DNA of 64,000 bases, from NCBI GenBank assembly GCA_963921825.1, contig OY997590.1, forward strand, positions 57,340,012-57,404,011, read 5' to 3'. This document shows, piece by piece, positions 24,087 through 35,515 of this stretch. The notes below the pieces were generated by a model that was not told the DNA's origin, did not search any database, and worked only from the letters and a program-made list of their open reading frames with translations. The position numbers and the translations under genes are program-made. How positions within the stretch are numbered: the stretch's first letter is position 1; every line of letters starts with the position of its first letter. The stretch comes from Erodium maritimum. Its lineage: Eukaryota > Streptophyta > Magnoliopsida > Geraniales > Geraniaceae.

Positions 24087-25471
24087 TATTTATTTCCCTT
24101 GGGAAATTTGGTAAACTATGCCTTAAAATATACTTTATTTTATTAATATGCTTTTAAAATTGGAAATTGGAAATCTATGTCTCTTTTATTTTTTGTGACA
24201 AAAATATCCCTAACATAATTCTTTCTACTAAAATTGCTTTTTGGGGCATCCGTTGAGTTTATTAACTGAATGTTTTTTTTCCACATGATTGTAATCTATC
24301 TTATTAATTATACAAGATTAAATCAACTCTGGCAAAAACTTAGAGCTGTCGTGGATTAACATCATTCTCTTGACTATTTTTTCATTTCATTAATTTTTTT
24401 TCCTGTTTTTCAATCATTCTCAATACTTTTATAAAATGTTCATGTCTTGGCTTCTCTAAATAGTCATTATAATTTGTTGAATGGCATCGTAAGAGAAAAG
24501 AAAAAAAAAACTATATGAAAGTGTAGTGAATGAAAAACCAAATCAAATGCTAATCCATTTAATCAACCATCTCTATCCTTATCATTATTCCATCTTTACA
24601 CACATCATCACATTCTTTTTGTATCTTCTTCATGGAAAAAAGAAGAAGATAAGAATGAGAAAACATCAAATGTGATTTTGTACCAATAAGCACATGAGAA
24701 TCAAGAGTATGAAGGTTAACCTGCAAATGATTTTGGGCATAGCCTTTATGATAATGTCAAGAGGATAATAAATATTTACTATTGCATCTTTTCATGATGT
24801 GATCACCCAACAGAAAACAGACGGATCGGCCTTGGGCCATACATCATGATCTTCAGTCATGTTGTTGTGATTTGGTTGTGTGGTTGATCGGCCGAGCCAC
24901 TCCGAATTGATGCGTCCCATGGAGAAGAGCTCTACTCCGAATTGATGCGGCCGAGCCACTCCGAATTGATCGGCCGGAGAGCTGACAATGGGAGCTATGA
25001 AGCAACAAGGGACTGTAACCGGGCACAGGACAAGGAGATGATGAAGCCCATTCTCGTCCGACATTTTTTCTTGCATAAACTACAAATGTTACCCTAATGG
25101 TTGTTCTAATTGTTATGTTAAGCAAAAACAGATGAAGAAGCTTGCTATAGATTTGCTTTCTTTGGGATCCTTGTGGTCGTGCATCAGCACCGATCTTATT
25201 CCGCCGACTCCCATAGCAGATAAGGTTATGGAAGCATAGAACAACAGATCATCAGTTTTGGGAAAATGATTGCGGAACAGAGAGGTCGAACTATATGTTT
25301 AAGCGAATTGTTGCAGAACAAAAATCAATCACTAGTGAGGTAGAAAAGAGGGTATTTTTGTCATAATATTTAGAAAAAGCATAGATTTCCAATTTTCATT
25401 ATAGAGGCATATTAAAAAGATAAGGGATATTTTGAAGCATAATTTATCAAATTTCCCTATTTATTTCCCTT
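24087..25471. mobile_element. Inverted-repeat DNA transposon in the p24 5' flank
   Basis: The element (about 24101-25457) starts GGGAAATTTGGTAAACTATGCC and ends with the imperfect complement ending AAATTTCCC. Similarity between arms runs about 120-135 bp, including AATTGGAAATCTATG and GACAAAAATA. A 14-base direct repeat TATTTATTTCCCTT flanks it (24087-24100 and 25458-25471). If the real duplication is the first 9 bases, it fits a Mutator-like element. Its 1.1 kb interior has only short open frames with no transposase motif. It lies only about 75 bp upstream of the p24 start codon, so it sits in the 5' UTR or core promoter. Confidence 0.8.
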
Positions 25472-25790
25472 TTCTTCTTCTTTGGGTCGTGACTGTTGTT
25501 ACTGTGGCCAAAGCGAAACCACTCAGCATCGTTTTTGTCCACGTGGCTATGAAGAGATGATCGAACTTTTAACACGTGACCAAGTCCCATTGGTTGTGAC
25601 GCGTAACATTCCCTGAAAATGGGCCTCAAGTTAGTTGAATAACGGCTCATGGGCCTTTTGTTAGTTGAGTACTGCTCCATTGAAGAAGTTTATTTGAGTA
25701 TGGGCCGCACATGAAGCTACTGTGACCTTAGGAAAATAAATAACATTTTCCCTTAAACCAAAAAACTTTACGACTTTCTATAAAGTGGCC
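25472..25790. promoter_or_regulatory. Probable displaced native p24 promoter
   Basis: If the 1.36 kb inverted-repeat element is removed, this sequence lies directly upstream of the p24 5' UTR. It contains CACGTGGC-type and CACGTG words near 25540-25575 (TCCACGTGGC, ACACGTGAC), which are G-box cores in plants. This is inferred from position and was not tested. Confidence 0.35.
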
Positions 25791-26115
25791 AAGGGGAAGA
25801 AGCCCCGCCGGGAGAGATGATATACCGGCTGAACATCGGGGATTGACCCTGGGAGGGGTCCCTAGACGATGTTTTGCCTCCCACCATCACCACTGTTGAG
25901 ATCTCTGATTTCCGATACCCCGTCCCCCCCCCCCCCCCCCGTCTTTGTCCTTTCCCGAGGGGCGCCAAAATACCGTCTGTGACGGTTATGGTACTACAAG
26001 GCTCATTGAACCATTGTTCATTCATACTGACCTTTCGTGGTCGAGGAGCTTGTTCCTCGATGCACAACAATGTAATCGATTCTAAAAGTTATAATATTGC
26101 ACCTTTCGCTCAAAA
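25791..26115 (+). mobile_element. 3' end of an ORF1-only LINE copy
   Basis: The sequence starts with the last ORF1 codons (AAGCCCCGCCGGGAG, a KPRRE-type C-terminus, then TGA at about 25815). It continues with GACCCTGGGAGGGGTCCC and GCCTCCCACCATCA, matching 48770-48860 closely. It ends ACCTTTCGCTCAAAAA, as does 49068-49082. It therefore belongs to the same family as 48.2-49.1 kb and is heavily 5'-truncated. A 17-base C run (25924-25940) lies inside. Confidence 0.7.
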
Positions 26116-26135
26116 ACTTGAGGGTGGTGGAATCA

Positions 26136-26869
26136 AATAATCAATAATGACATAAACTAGCAAACGACGGAGGACACAACCTCTCTGACCTAGCCGCCTA
26201 AAACCATGGCAGCTATGGCTATTGCCATGGTTTCCGTCATGACTTTTCTTCTCCTACTCGCATTCTATGGATTTGTTTTCGACAATTAATCCCCTATACC
26301 TTTTCCTGAGGATTTTGTTAGGGTTGTTCTCTCCTGCCTCTGTTCGGCACCAACACTACAACTCTGATGGTTTTTGTTGACGCCGTCATCGTCGCGCCAG
26401 CCTCTCTGGCCACCGCCGTCGTCGTTGTTCTCCCGACTCTGTGCCGCATCACCTCTGCAACCTCGATGGTTTTCGTTGATGCCGCCACCGCTGCGTCCGT
26501 CTCTCTGGCCGCTGCCATCGCCGGCTCTGAAGTTGTTGTCGTCGTTGCCTCCTACACTGCTTCATCCCTCCCTCACCACTGACGACCATAGGTTCGGCTT
26601 TACATCAGAAGAAAAGTGTCCCCTTCAGAGGACCCAGTAGTTTACAGGCCCTACCTTTAGCAGTGATTGTCAGTCTTTCATAGTTTTTATTTGATTTATA
26701 ATTTATATCTTAATTAGCCTTCGTGGTGCATTGTCAAAATGTCCTAGACGTTTATTTTGTCTAAGAGTCAGTTTTTTGACCCGTCAGGGCTCTCAAGCAT
26801 GTATTAGCTCTCTTTGAAAGGAATGAAACAGCTTCATCGTTTTTACTCAAAAAAAATAATCAATCATGA
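26136..26869 (+). mobile_element. Unidentified retroposon with 15-bp target duplication
   Basis: AATAATCAATAATGA (26136-26150) and AATAATCAATCATGA (26855-26869) differ at one base and flank a 704-bp insert that ends CTCAAAAAAAA. That pattern is LINE-type target-primed insertion. The insert opens with a short frame at 26204-26290 (MAAMAIAMVSVM followed by a hydrophobic stretch) and has a GC-rich codon-repeat middle. Its tail (26730-26850) matches no other tail in this window. No RT is present. It could be a 5' fragment plus tail of another ORF1-only LINE, or a SINE-like chimera. Confidence 0.6.
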
Positions 26870-27240
26870 ACGCCCATTACAGTTGATGACTTGTTTATCA
26901 AAATTCAAATTTTAAACAACGATATAGAATTAAGCTTATTTACGAGGGAGAACAACACGAATCTCTCTTGCAATACGTCGAGTGTCTCTTTTGAGAAATC
27001 TTAACCCTTGAAATTTATGGAGCTCTCTACCATCGTCGCCGACAAGTCTGTCTGCACCGCCGGTCATGTCTCATCACCGCTTGTAATCACACAGTTCTCG
27101 ACACATATGCCTCCCCCGTGTCCATCCTCTGATGTTGTGCCCCCATTAAAACCACTGTGTCAAAGGAGATCGAAGCCAATCTCGTCTAGACAAGCCTCCC
27201 TGATTCCTCCGTCGTCCACCCTTCTACCGTCACCATCATC
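26870..27240 (+). pseudogene. Proline/serine-rich reading frame cut by the solo LTR (left part)
   Basis: An open frame at 27008-27240 reads into the LTR, with PP, SSR and PSS-rich composition. The sequence after the LTR (33135-33316) begins MAIVAFSQGF and is also proline and arginine rich. I infer one interrupted frame, possibly the 5' part of the RRM LINE downstream. No domain is recognised, and the frame match across the insertion was not proved. Confidence 0.35.
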
Positions 27241-28099
27241 TGTAAGAACCGCCCCCAGCCGAACCGGTGAAGTTTTCCAAAAGTTAACTTTCCACCGGAA
27301 AAGTCAACCGATGACTCCGGGAGTCATTCAGGACCTTTCTGGGACCCGAAAAGCTTAGTCGTCGTTACAGTTAGCTTAATTGATTCGTTTCCTTTCAATT
27401 GACTACTTTTGTGAAAAAGTCAACCGCGTGTCAAACGGGGTCAAATTAGAGGCTAAATCGATTTAATTTAAATGGTCAGAATTAAATAAGGATAAAGGTG
27501 GACCCCACATAGACACTTGTCCATGGTGGCTTGGAGGAGAAGAAATGGGTCTAGAAAGGCCTATTTGCCCTGATATGGGCCAAAAGAGAAGGAAGGGAGC
27601 AAGGGGGCAATTTGGGTATTACACTTCTAGGTTAATTGCTATTTTGGATCACAAATCAGCCCATATGTTAGTGTTGGCCGAAATTTTGGGTAGAAGAGAG
27701 AGAGAGAGAGAAAGCCATTGAAGCTTGCAGAAAGGAAGGAAGAGGGAGATCTTGGCTTGGTTTTCATCTCAAATCTCCTCAAAAACATCAGATTCCTCTT
27801 CCTCTCTCTAATTCCTAAGGTAAGCCTCCAATCAAAACTCATTTTGATGAAGTTTAAGTTATGGGTTTGATAGAAAAAGCATGAACTAGGTTGGTTTCCA
27901 TGGGTGTGGGTTGTTTGTTGTTTAGATGATTGATTTATGGAGAAAAGTGGGAGATTTTGATAGAAATCAATTAGGTTTTTTTTTTTTTTTTTTGATGAAA
28001 CTCAACATGACTATTGAGGTATGAAGGGTTTTTGGAGGTTTTGGAAGTCAAAAATGGAGTTTTGAGGGGTTGATTTCGTGGAGAAGAAGCTGGAGGAAG

Positions 28100-28285
28100 A
28101 AGAAGGACGGGACTGTCAGACTAGTCACGGATCCGTGACGGCGTGCATCACGGCTCCGTGACGGAGGCCGTGACGGCACACGTCACGGCTTCGTGACGTC
28201 ACCCGTGACGGTGAGCATCACGGTTCCGTGACCCGAACCATCACGGAGTCCGTCAAGGCTCCGTGACCCGAACCGTGATGGATCA
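28100..28285. repeat. Array of TCACGG/CCGTGA palindromes in LTR A
   Basis: Within 180 bases the words TCACGG and CCGTGA or close variants occur more than ten times, usually as TCACGG-N2-CCGTGA, for example CACGGATCCGTGA and CACGGCTCCGTGA. Spacing is irregular, so this is a cluster of palindromic sites, not a simple tandem repeat. CpG density is much higher than in the flanks. Confidence 0.85.
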
Positions 28286-29318
28286 GAATTGGGCCTTTTT
28301 GGGTCCATTTTGGTCGTTTTCGGGTATTTAGGAAGGTTATCTATAACCAAACCTTTGGGGGTTAAATTGGGATGTTTTCTCTTTAAGACGCCCTTGAATT
28401 ACTATTAATTCTCGTATTACTTGTGATCTTAGACGTTGTTCCCGAGCACGGCGGAGGAGGCTACTAGGCGACTCGCGTTGGCTTGCGTTTGGATAGCGAT
28501 TGGTAGGGAAAAGTAGCGAATACCGGTTTAATTACGGAAAGTTACTAGAATTGTATATAGGTTAAGTAATCGAATAATTGTAGAATCACATGTAGGATGT
28601 GAATAACTAAGGTAGTCTTTTATAGGATGGAACCACTTGCGGGCCAGGTCGTGCCTATAGGTGTGGGAATTGATGTGTTGTAGTATTACATGTGGGTCCC
28701 TGGTTAGGCCCGTAGAATTGTGTGCTAATTGTGGTGTTGATGATTGGTAGATTATCATAATTCGTCTGTGATATGTTTTGGTGTTAAACTAAGAATCATG
28801 ATATGCTATGAAAATGTGGTGAATGTTAGCGTGAGTTATTGCCTTGGGATGTGATCGGGTGAATGATAGACCGATATGGCGTGTTCGATAAGATTGTTCG
28901 GTATGGTATGCTGTTAGTTGAACTATGGCCTTGTGATACGTTGGAGACATTTGTGGGTGTGATCCGATACGATATGTTCTGAGACGAGGTGTTCCGGTAC
29001 GATATCTATACCATTGAGGATTCCGGTGTAGGATATCTAGGCCAAGGATGGTGTCCCACGTACGCGGTCCCCCGGGGCTAAGGGTTCCGGCATGATGTAT
29101 ATACCGACGGAGGATTCCGGTATAGGATATCTAGGTCGAGGGTGGTGTGATTTGTACCCCGATGTTGTGTGATCTAGGAAGATATCCGACCGAGGTGTGT
29201 GCCGGTCCTATATGTTTATCATGATTGTACCCTGATGATGTGTGATCTGGGAAGATATATAGGGCGAGGATGTGTGTTCCGGTACGATATGGTTGAGCCG
29301 TGCTATGGAAGCCAGTGA

Positions 29319-29319
<1 letters not shown>

Positions 29320-29352
<33 letters not shown>
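29320..29352 (+). repeat. 33-base poly-G run
   Basis: There are 33 consecutive G bases, then AA and five more G bases, inside LTR A. A run this long could form G-quadruplexes and is also a frequent site of assembly or sequencing length error, so the exact count is uncertain. Confidence 0.8.
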
Positions 29353-29353
<1 letters not shown>

Positions 29354-30169
29354 AGGGGGCTGTTGTACGGGACTTGTGGTCGTTTTACTGTGTGTTGTTT
29401 GCTTGATGATTGAGTAAGTGATGTGATTAAGCGTGGTTATAGTCATGTGAGTATGGGTTGTGATTATGTGATTCCTATGGATGTCGTTAATTGTTGTGCT
29501 TTTCTAGTATGCCCTAATTGGACGGTTACCCGTGGTGGTGAGCGGATAGCTCATCCCCTTAACTACTTTTTCCTATCGAGCGAAAGCTCACCCCTCTCCT
29601 TTACTGTTCTACAGGTTTTGAGCGGGATTTGGTCTAGAGGACGTCTCAGAGCTTGGGAGCTAGCGCAAGTGTCACGCCCCAATTTCAGCGAACCGAACTC
29701 GGGACGCGAACGTTTAAAATAAAGAACACTAGAAACCTTTTCCATTAAAACACTTTAAAAGACCAGTTTAGTTCAACAAAAAAGATAATTACATCTCAAA
29801 CATAAGTCCCAACAATTGGACAAAACGAGGTACACGTCACTAGACTCAAAAACTCCCAGAACCCGCTTCAAGCTCTTCAAGCTTCAGAAGCTCACCTAAT
29901 CCAGCCTGCGAACAGTACCTGTAGGAAAAGCAGCTAGGGGTGAGCGTTCGCTCACCACCACAGATAACAGACTGACTACGACATACTTAGTAGACAAAGC
30001 CGGTGACACCAACAACGACTCAAAAGACACACACACGACCAAAACTTTCCTCAACTGACTCAACATTCGGACACGTGATGTAGACCCCACACTACGATTG
30101 ACGACCTCCTTCAAGACACGACTGACCACACAATACCAAACAAGATCACAAAGGATCGCAAACCGGCTG

Positions 30170-30840
30170 CTCAGTAACCAATCTCTGTCTCTCGCCCTTT
30201 ACCGATCATAGACGTGGTCAGGCGGTCGACCTGTCGCGCAACTTCCCCCGATCCCAGTCGGGAGGCTAACCCACAACCTCTCCGCTTCACCCAATCCCAG
30301 TCGGGTGGTTAGCCACACCCGCGCGTCCTTCCCCCGATCCCAGTCGGGGAGCTAGCCCACAACCCCTCCGCTTCTCCCGATCTTAGTCGGGAGGCTAGCT
30401 ACTCCACACAACCTCCACCAGTATCAAGTAACCAATCACAATCACAAACAAGTTCAAACAGACAACAACGACACCGGTGACAACTCCACAGGCACTCAAG
30501 GCCAACAAGACACCAACAACCAAACACAGGTTCAACAACCCTACGGGCCTTCATGGCCACCCAAGACATCAACGGTAAAGTACGGGTTCACAACCCCACG
30601 GGCACTCACGGCCACTCAAAATACCGAAACGACAACACGGGCTCTCAAGGCCACCCAAACTCAACAGCAATTAACACGGGCTCTCAAGGCCACCCAAACT
30701 CACCAACAAATAACACGGGCTCTCAAGGCCACCCAACTCAACAATAAATAACACGGGCTCTCAAGGCCACCCAAACTCAACAGTAAAAGACACGGGCTCT
30801 CAAGGCCACCCAAACTTCAACAGTAAAAAATAACACACAA
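30170..30840. repeat. Short tandem arrays in LTR B
   Basis: At 30240-30400 there are copies of CCCGATCCCAGTCGGG, itself a palindrome, spaced about 60 bp apart. At 30600-30830 there are about six units of ACACGGGCTCTCAAGGCCACC at spacings near 38-40 bp. Both are homologous in position and wording to the arrays of the 13576-16740 LTR. Confidence 0.75.
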
Positions 30841-32691
30841 CAACCTCCGGCATAATCGGTGCCTACAACAGTCCTAAGACCACTAGTTTCACAATCAACC
30901 TCCGGGCATGGTCATATGCCTCCAGTACTCCTAATATCAACAAGTTCACAGACAACCTCCGGGCATGGTCATATGCCTCCAGTAAAACAATTATCGCTAA
31001 GTTCTCTGCTCCTATGACACTACTAAGTGTCACATGCTTTTCTCATAATTACTAAGTTCCCGTAACATGCTTTTCTAATAAACGCTACAATCCCGTATCA
31101 TGCTTTTCTAATCTTTAAATAAAACTACTCAATCCACGACACCCCGGTGTCACATGCAATTCTACTGTTAACTTTCCCCAGTCAGGGCCGAGATCCGGCT
31201 ACTTTTCCCTACCTCAACCGAAGAGCACCCGCTACGCTTCCTAGCTGCTGACGTTCTGGCTCGCTACCTCCGGACTTCACTTCGATCGAAGCCGGACGCT
31301 AAAGATAACATGAAAGCCATAATTAGAGTCGGTTCCCAGGTTAATTTAAAGGTCACGATTTATCCATTTTTAAAACCGACAGTAGTCCCTTAAACTCGAG
31401 CGGGATAAAAGCGGGGTCACGGCGAATCGAGTTTGAGTACCCGAGCTCCGGAACCAGTGCATGCGAGGCACGGTTCCAATGCACGAGGTCCGATTCAGCG
31501 GTCCGCTTTTGTTCCTTTCTAAACCCAATTAGCAGTCCATTTTAACCAGGGTTCCATATTCGTTCAAAAGCTCAAATTCCGTTTTAAATCAAATCTGATT
31601 GTTCCCTTAAATCTATTTTCTAAAACCCAAGTTTTATTTCCGACGATTTCAGTCCCAAACCATAAAACCAACGTCGTTTTAGTTTATTTCCTAACAATTC
31701 TGATACTCAACTCCTCGATTCAAAACCGTTTTTAAAACCGAGTTGATTTTAATTCCTTTTATTTTAAATCCCCTTTTTCTTAAATCTGATTTTCTGTTTT
31801 ACAACCTTTTCTTTCCAAAACCTGGATTTCGATTCCAACCAAAGCAGATCCAAAATAAATTTCGTTCCAGATCAAACCAGATCAATACAATTTTACGTCC
31901 AAAATACAAAGATCGACTTTTATTTCAAATCTCGTTTATTTTATTTTATTTCGTTCTAACAATCTTTGATTTTTTTGTCACAACCCAACCCGATCCAGAA
32001 CGACTCGGGAACAACCCAAAAAGAGAGGAACTCGGACTTAGTCCGGCCGGCCACCGGCGGAGTCACCGCCGACGACCCAAAGCCTCAAGGGCTCGAGACT
32101 CTCACCGTGGGAAAAAAAATAACGGTGATGGGGACGGTGTGGTGCGGCGGAGATCTGGACGGTGTGGTCTCGTCCCAGATCTGGCGAGTTCGCCGGCGAG
32201 TCCGCGTGCACGGCGACGGCGAAGCGTCCGACCATCGCTGGAGAAGGAGGCTCGAGGGAGCGCGGGCGTGAGGACGCCGGCGAGCTCGGGCGTGAGGACG
32301 ACGGCAAGCTCGGGCGTGAAGACGCCGGCGAGCTCGGCTGAAACGCCGGTTGCGGATCTCACGGAGGGCGACGGTTCGGTTGCGCGCTGGGCTCGGACTG
32401 TCGGAGACGAAGACGGACGAGCGAGGGGAAGCGGGGATGGAGGGGCTCGGTGACGGAGCGGCGGCCGGAACACGGTGAGGGCGAGCTCGGGCTCGGGACG
32501 ACGAACTCGGGCTCGGGACTGAGTGAGGACGGAGAGACGGCGGCGGTGGTCTCGGGCAGCGGCTGGTTGGCCGAAGATGGAGAGGTGGTCGGAGACGGCG
32601 TGAGTGAGGGGATCGGGTTCGAACGAAGAAGAAGGTAGAGGAACGAGGTGGGGGCTGCGTTAGGAGAAGGAGAGGAGCAGATCCAATGCTC

Positions 32692-32715
32692 AAACCCTAA
32701 GATGGGGTATAAATA
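32692..32715 (-). promoter_or_regulatory. Putative LTR B promoter: TATA box with telo-box
   Basis: On the minus strand GGTATTTATACC (TATA-like) is followed 8 bases downstream by TTAGGGTTT, a telo-box core. The equivalent site in the mosaic LTR at 60672 reads CACTATAAAGACCCC and then TTTAGGGTT (about 61906-61880, minus strand). Conservation between two diverged LTRs supports a promoter role in the minus orientation. Confidence 0.5.
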
Positions 32716-33319
32716 CCACGGGCCTGGGTCATATTCTGGGCCGGGTCAAATGTTGGGCCGGGTCTGCCCTGTGCAGCCCAAGCCTTTCATTTTTTTTTAA
32801 ACGAAATAAAATTTAAACAGAAAATCAACCTCGTCGTTATCAAAAACCGATCCAACTTTCAACCTCGATGCTCCGATCGAACAAAATTAAATGAACTAAC
32901 ACTTTTTACTGAGGCGGTCTTCACAGCAAGTCTTAGTTTTTTATGGTCTAGAGACATACTTTCCTCTTGGTATTAAATATCTTCATTACTTGGTTTTCGA
33001 GCTGTTGACTCGTATTGTCAGAATTATTGGTTTGGATTACCATTTTGAAGTTTATTTCTTTTAAAATTGCTTTTATTATTAATATTCTTAGTTCACGTCT
33101 CGAGTTTGGTCAAAATCGGATTTGGGGCGTGACATCATCCATGGCCATCGTGGCTTTCTCTCAAGGATTCTCTACTCCGGTAGTAAGGCCACGACGAGGT
33201 CGTCCGCTCAAGGCTACGAATGTTGCTTCCTCTGCAGGTAACCATCAGCCCAAGTCTCCTCCTCCATCAAACATCCCCATTGAAGGCTCGAATTTGTGCC
33301 GACATCCTCTATTGTGACC

Positions 33320-33920
33320 TGCGTTTTTTCGTCGCTACTGGTGACCCCCAACGGGGTCTCGCCGCCCCCACTATGTCGGTACCCGTGCTCGAGCCTATGA
33401 GGGAAGAACTGAAGGCACTCTGTGAAGGGGTCATGATCCTTAATACAGAGCGAATTCCAGTGATTTCGACCTTACTCACTCCGCCACCAGGCATGAGTTA
33501 TCGTCGCCAAGTGTCCAAACTAAAGGATGTCGGAGCTACTTCAAGGGGCAATGGCCGCACCGGACTCCCTCGAGCTTGGGCAATTTGGAATCAGCATTTC
33601 CAATATTCATTTTTTCATTTGGGTATTGTGTATCAAACTCATTGAAATTATGTTTATTTATATTTCTTTTTCATCTCTTTGCTTGTTCTTCTTCTCCATC
33701 ATGAGCTAAATTCCTATTGATCTAGGGCTAAGGGAAACAATATGATGCATTGATTCAATGAGTTTGTGTTTAGTTTGTGCAATTTGTGTTTAGAATATTG
33801 TTTGCATAATTTGGATTTAATGCTTCATCAAATTGGCCACTTGATTGTTGATTAGGTTTTAGCATTAAACAATCGAGATATGAGAATGACTAAAAGGACT
33901 AAGGATTATGCAACTCGGGT
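33320..33920. other. Unassigned repeat-like stretch
   Basis: At 33700-33800 the phrase TGAGCTAAATTCCTATTGATCTAGGGC is reminiscent of plant gypsy leader or LTR sequence, but no boundaries were found. No gene is supported here. Confidence 0.3.
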
Positions 33921-35515
33921 TTGCTGAAGGAAATGGCTCCTTCTCTCTCGACACCACATCTTCGCCGGAGAGCTCAACCAGTCACTGGTTTATTGGTGGA
34001 GGTGGCTGTGGCGCTTGGTGCTGTAGTGATGGTGCTACACCACGTCTTGACGATCTCGGAGTCGATTGATCAATCAAGGCGTCATGGCAAGCGTCCGGCC
34101 AAAGCGAAGGCGAGTAGGAAACAAACTGCCCAAGCTCAGAATGTTGTTGAACCAGCAACCATTGCTACAACGAGAGACTCCTTAAACCCTGTTTCAGGAG
34201 TGTCAAGGAAACTCCGACAGCGTCTACGGTCAAAGAAGGTGCGTCAAATTCTGGAGGACGAAATTTTCGTCCGCAACTTACCTTCTGAAACTAAGGATGA
34301 TTGGGTGCGACACGTCTTTGGCACGTTTGGAGAGATATCGTCCGTCTCCGTGGTTCGCCGCCTGAATCGCAAGTGTTTTGGTTTTGTTCGATTTGGATCA
34401 AAGGAGGCATCATCACAGGCGATTTCGAGCCTCAATGGCTTCAGGGTGAATGGCTTCACTCTCTTTGTTGCCCCAGCTCGACGTCGCGAAGCTGCTGCAA
34501 CTGTTGCAGGTACTGGAGCAAAACAGAGCTTTGGTCACGGTGAGTCAAACGCGCTGATTTCTGGATCAAAGGATGCTCCGATCGACGTCACGTGTCTACA
34601 GACCGTTGAGTCTGCGAGTGCACGCCCATCGGAGACTTTCCCGAGCGGCAAAGGCGATCCACAGGTCGGAGTGAAACAGAGCATCTGTGATCTCGCCGTG
34701 GCAGCTATCGGACCGTCCAGGAGTTCGTCGATCCGCTCGCCAGCCAAGTTTGGCTCTTTGGAGTCGGAAGTCAGAGTTTCCGATGGGCTCTCGCCGGAAA
34801 TTCCCGAGCTGTTGGTTGGAGTTTCGTCGCCGCTCCTGGTTCTTCGGGATTCTACAATCGAAGATCTTGGAGACGCAAATCTTGGAGTTGGAAATCGAAA
34901 CCCTGAGCCGCAAATCATGGTTTCAAATTCAATTTGGAATCAAACGAGATTTGTGGCGATTTCTCTGGTTCGGGCGTGGTTTCTGGCGATGTTGGTCAGT
35001 TGCTGCGCTTAAACAAGCCTCTTCTTGGGCCTGTAGCAAAGACTGGGCCTAAGGGCGGGCCTGTGGAAGCTGCCCATCCAAGTCAGCCAAGGACTGGGCC
35101 TAAGGGTGGGCCTGTAGAAGCTGTCCATTCAAGTCAGCCAAAGAAGATTGGGCCTGAGGGTGGGCTTATGCAGCCTTATGCAACTTTTGTCCGCCCCCTT
35201 GCCTCTTGTTCTAATTTGGTGAAGAAAGCTCTCCCCAAGTCGGACTCTCGGGTTTCACCGACTCCCTCCCTTAACCCACTGTCCCGTTTCGATCAAGACT
35301 TCCCAATGTGGTCGCCTGAAACGATACAAAAGGTTAAAGGGAAAATAAAAAAGAAAGTCCAACAGCCTTATCGAGTAACGACTCGTTCACTTTGCATGAG
35401 TGAAAACGAGAAGCTTGAGGCTCAGCGTAAAAACGAGGCTTGGAGACACTTTGTCGATACAGGGACTATGCTGCAGATAGAGTACAAGGACGAAGTTCCT
35501 CCTTCTATCGATTAG
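33921..35515 (+). pseudogene. LINE ORF1 with an RNA recognition motif, frameshifted
   Basis: The first part (33921-35012) has a basic N-terminus and an RRM at residues about 113-186: RNP2-like EIFVRNLP (114-121) and RNP1-like KCFGFVRF (151-158), with SLNGFRVNGFTLFV between and after. The frame then shifts by one near 34930, and 34934-35515 continues with repeated GPKGGPVEA units and a lysine-rich end. The stop at 35513-35515 is followed after 180 bp by a LINE-type A tail. RRM-bearing ORF1 proteins are known in some plant LINEs, such as the BNR group of beet. No endonuclease or RT follows, so this is also an ORF1-only copy. A host RRM gene is less likely given the tail and the lack of introns. 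Confidence 0.65.

Larger units (their letters stand above)
29665..32930 (-). mobile_element. Gypsy solo LTR (family B), antisense inside LTR A
   Basis: The LTR spans 29670-32925 (3256 bp), with TGTCACGCCCC on its left and CTTCACA on its right, so it is minus-oriented. It is flanked by GCAAG at 29665-29669 and 32926-32930. LTR A sequence resumes directly on both sides. The left third resembles the gypsy LTR at 13576. Long GC-rich frames at 31743-32453 (+) and 32693-32085 (-) have Ser/Pro/Arg-rich composition and no domain; they look like chance frames in the transcribed LTR. Confidence 0.93.
27236..33139 (+). mobile_element. Gypsy solo LTR (family A) with target duplication TCATC
   Basis: The LTR runs from TGTAAGAACCGCC at 27241 to GGGGCGTGACA at 33134 and is flanked by TCATC at 27236-27240 and 33135-33139. 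No internal region follows, so it is a solo LTR. Excluding the nested LTR B it is about 2.63 kb. The first 430 bases match the start of the LTR at 60672 and the last 200 match its end. An open frame at 29423-29722 is LTR sequence. Confidence 0.92.

Noticed and set aside
31743..32693. Long open frames of 236 (+) and 202 (-) codons
   Set aside because: They overlap on both strands within LTR B, are Ser/Pro/Arg low-complexity and have no domain. GC-rich sequence makes such frames by chance.
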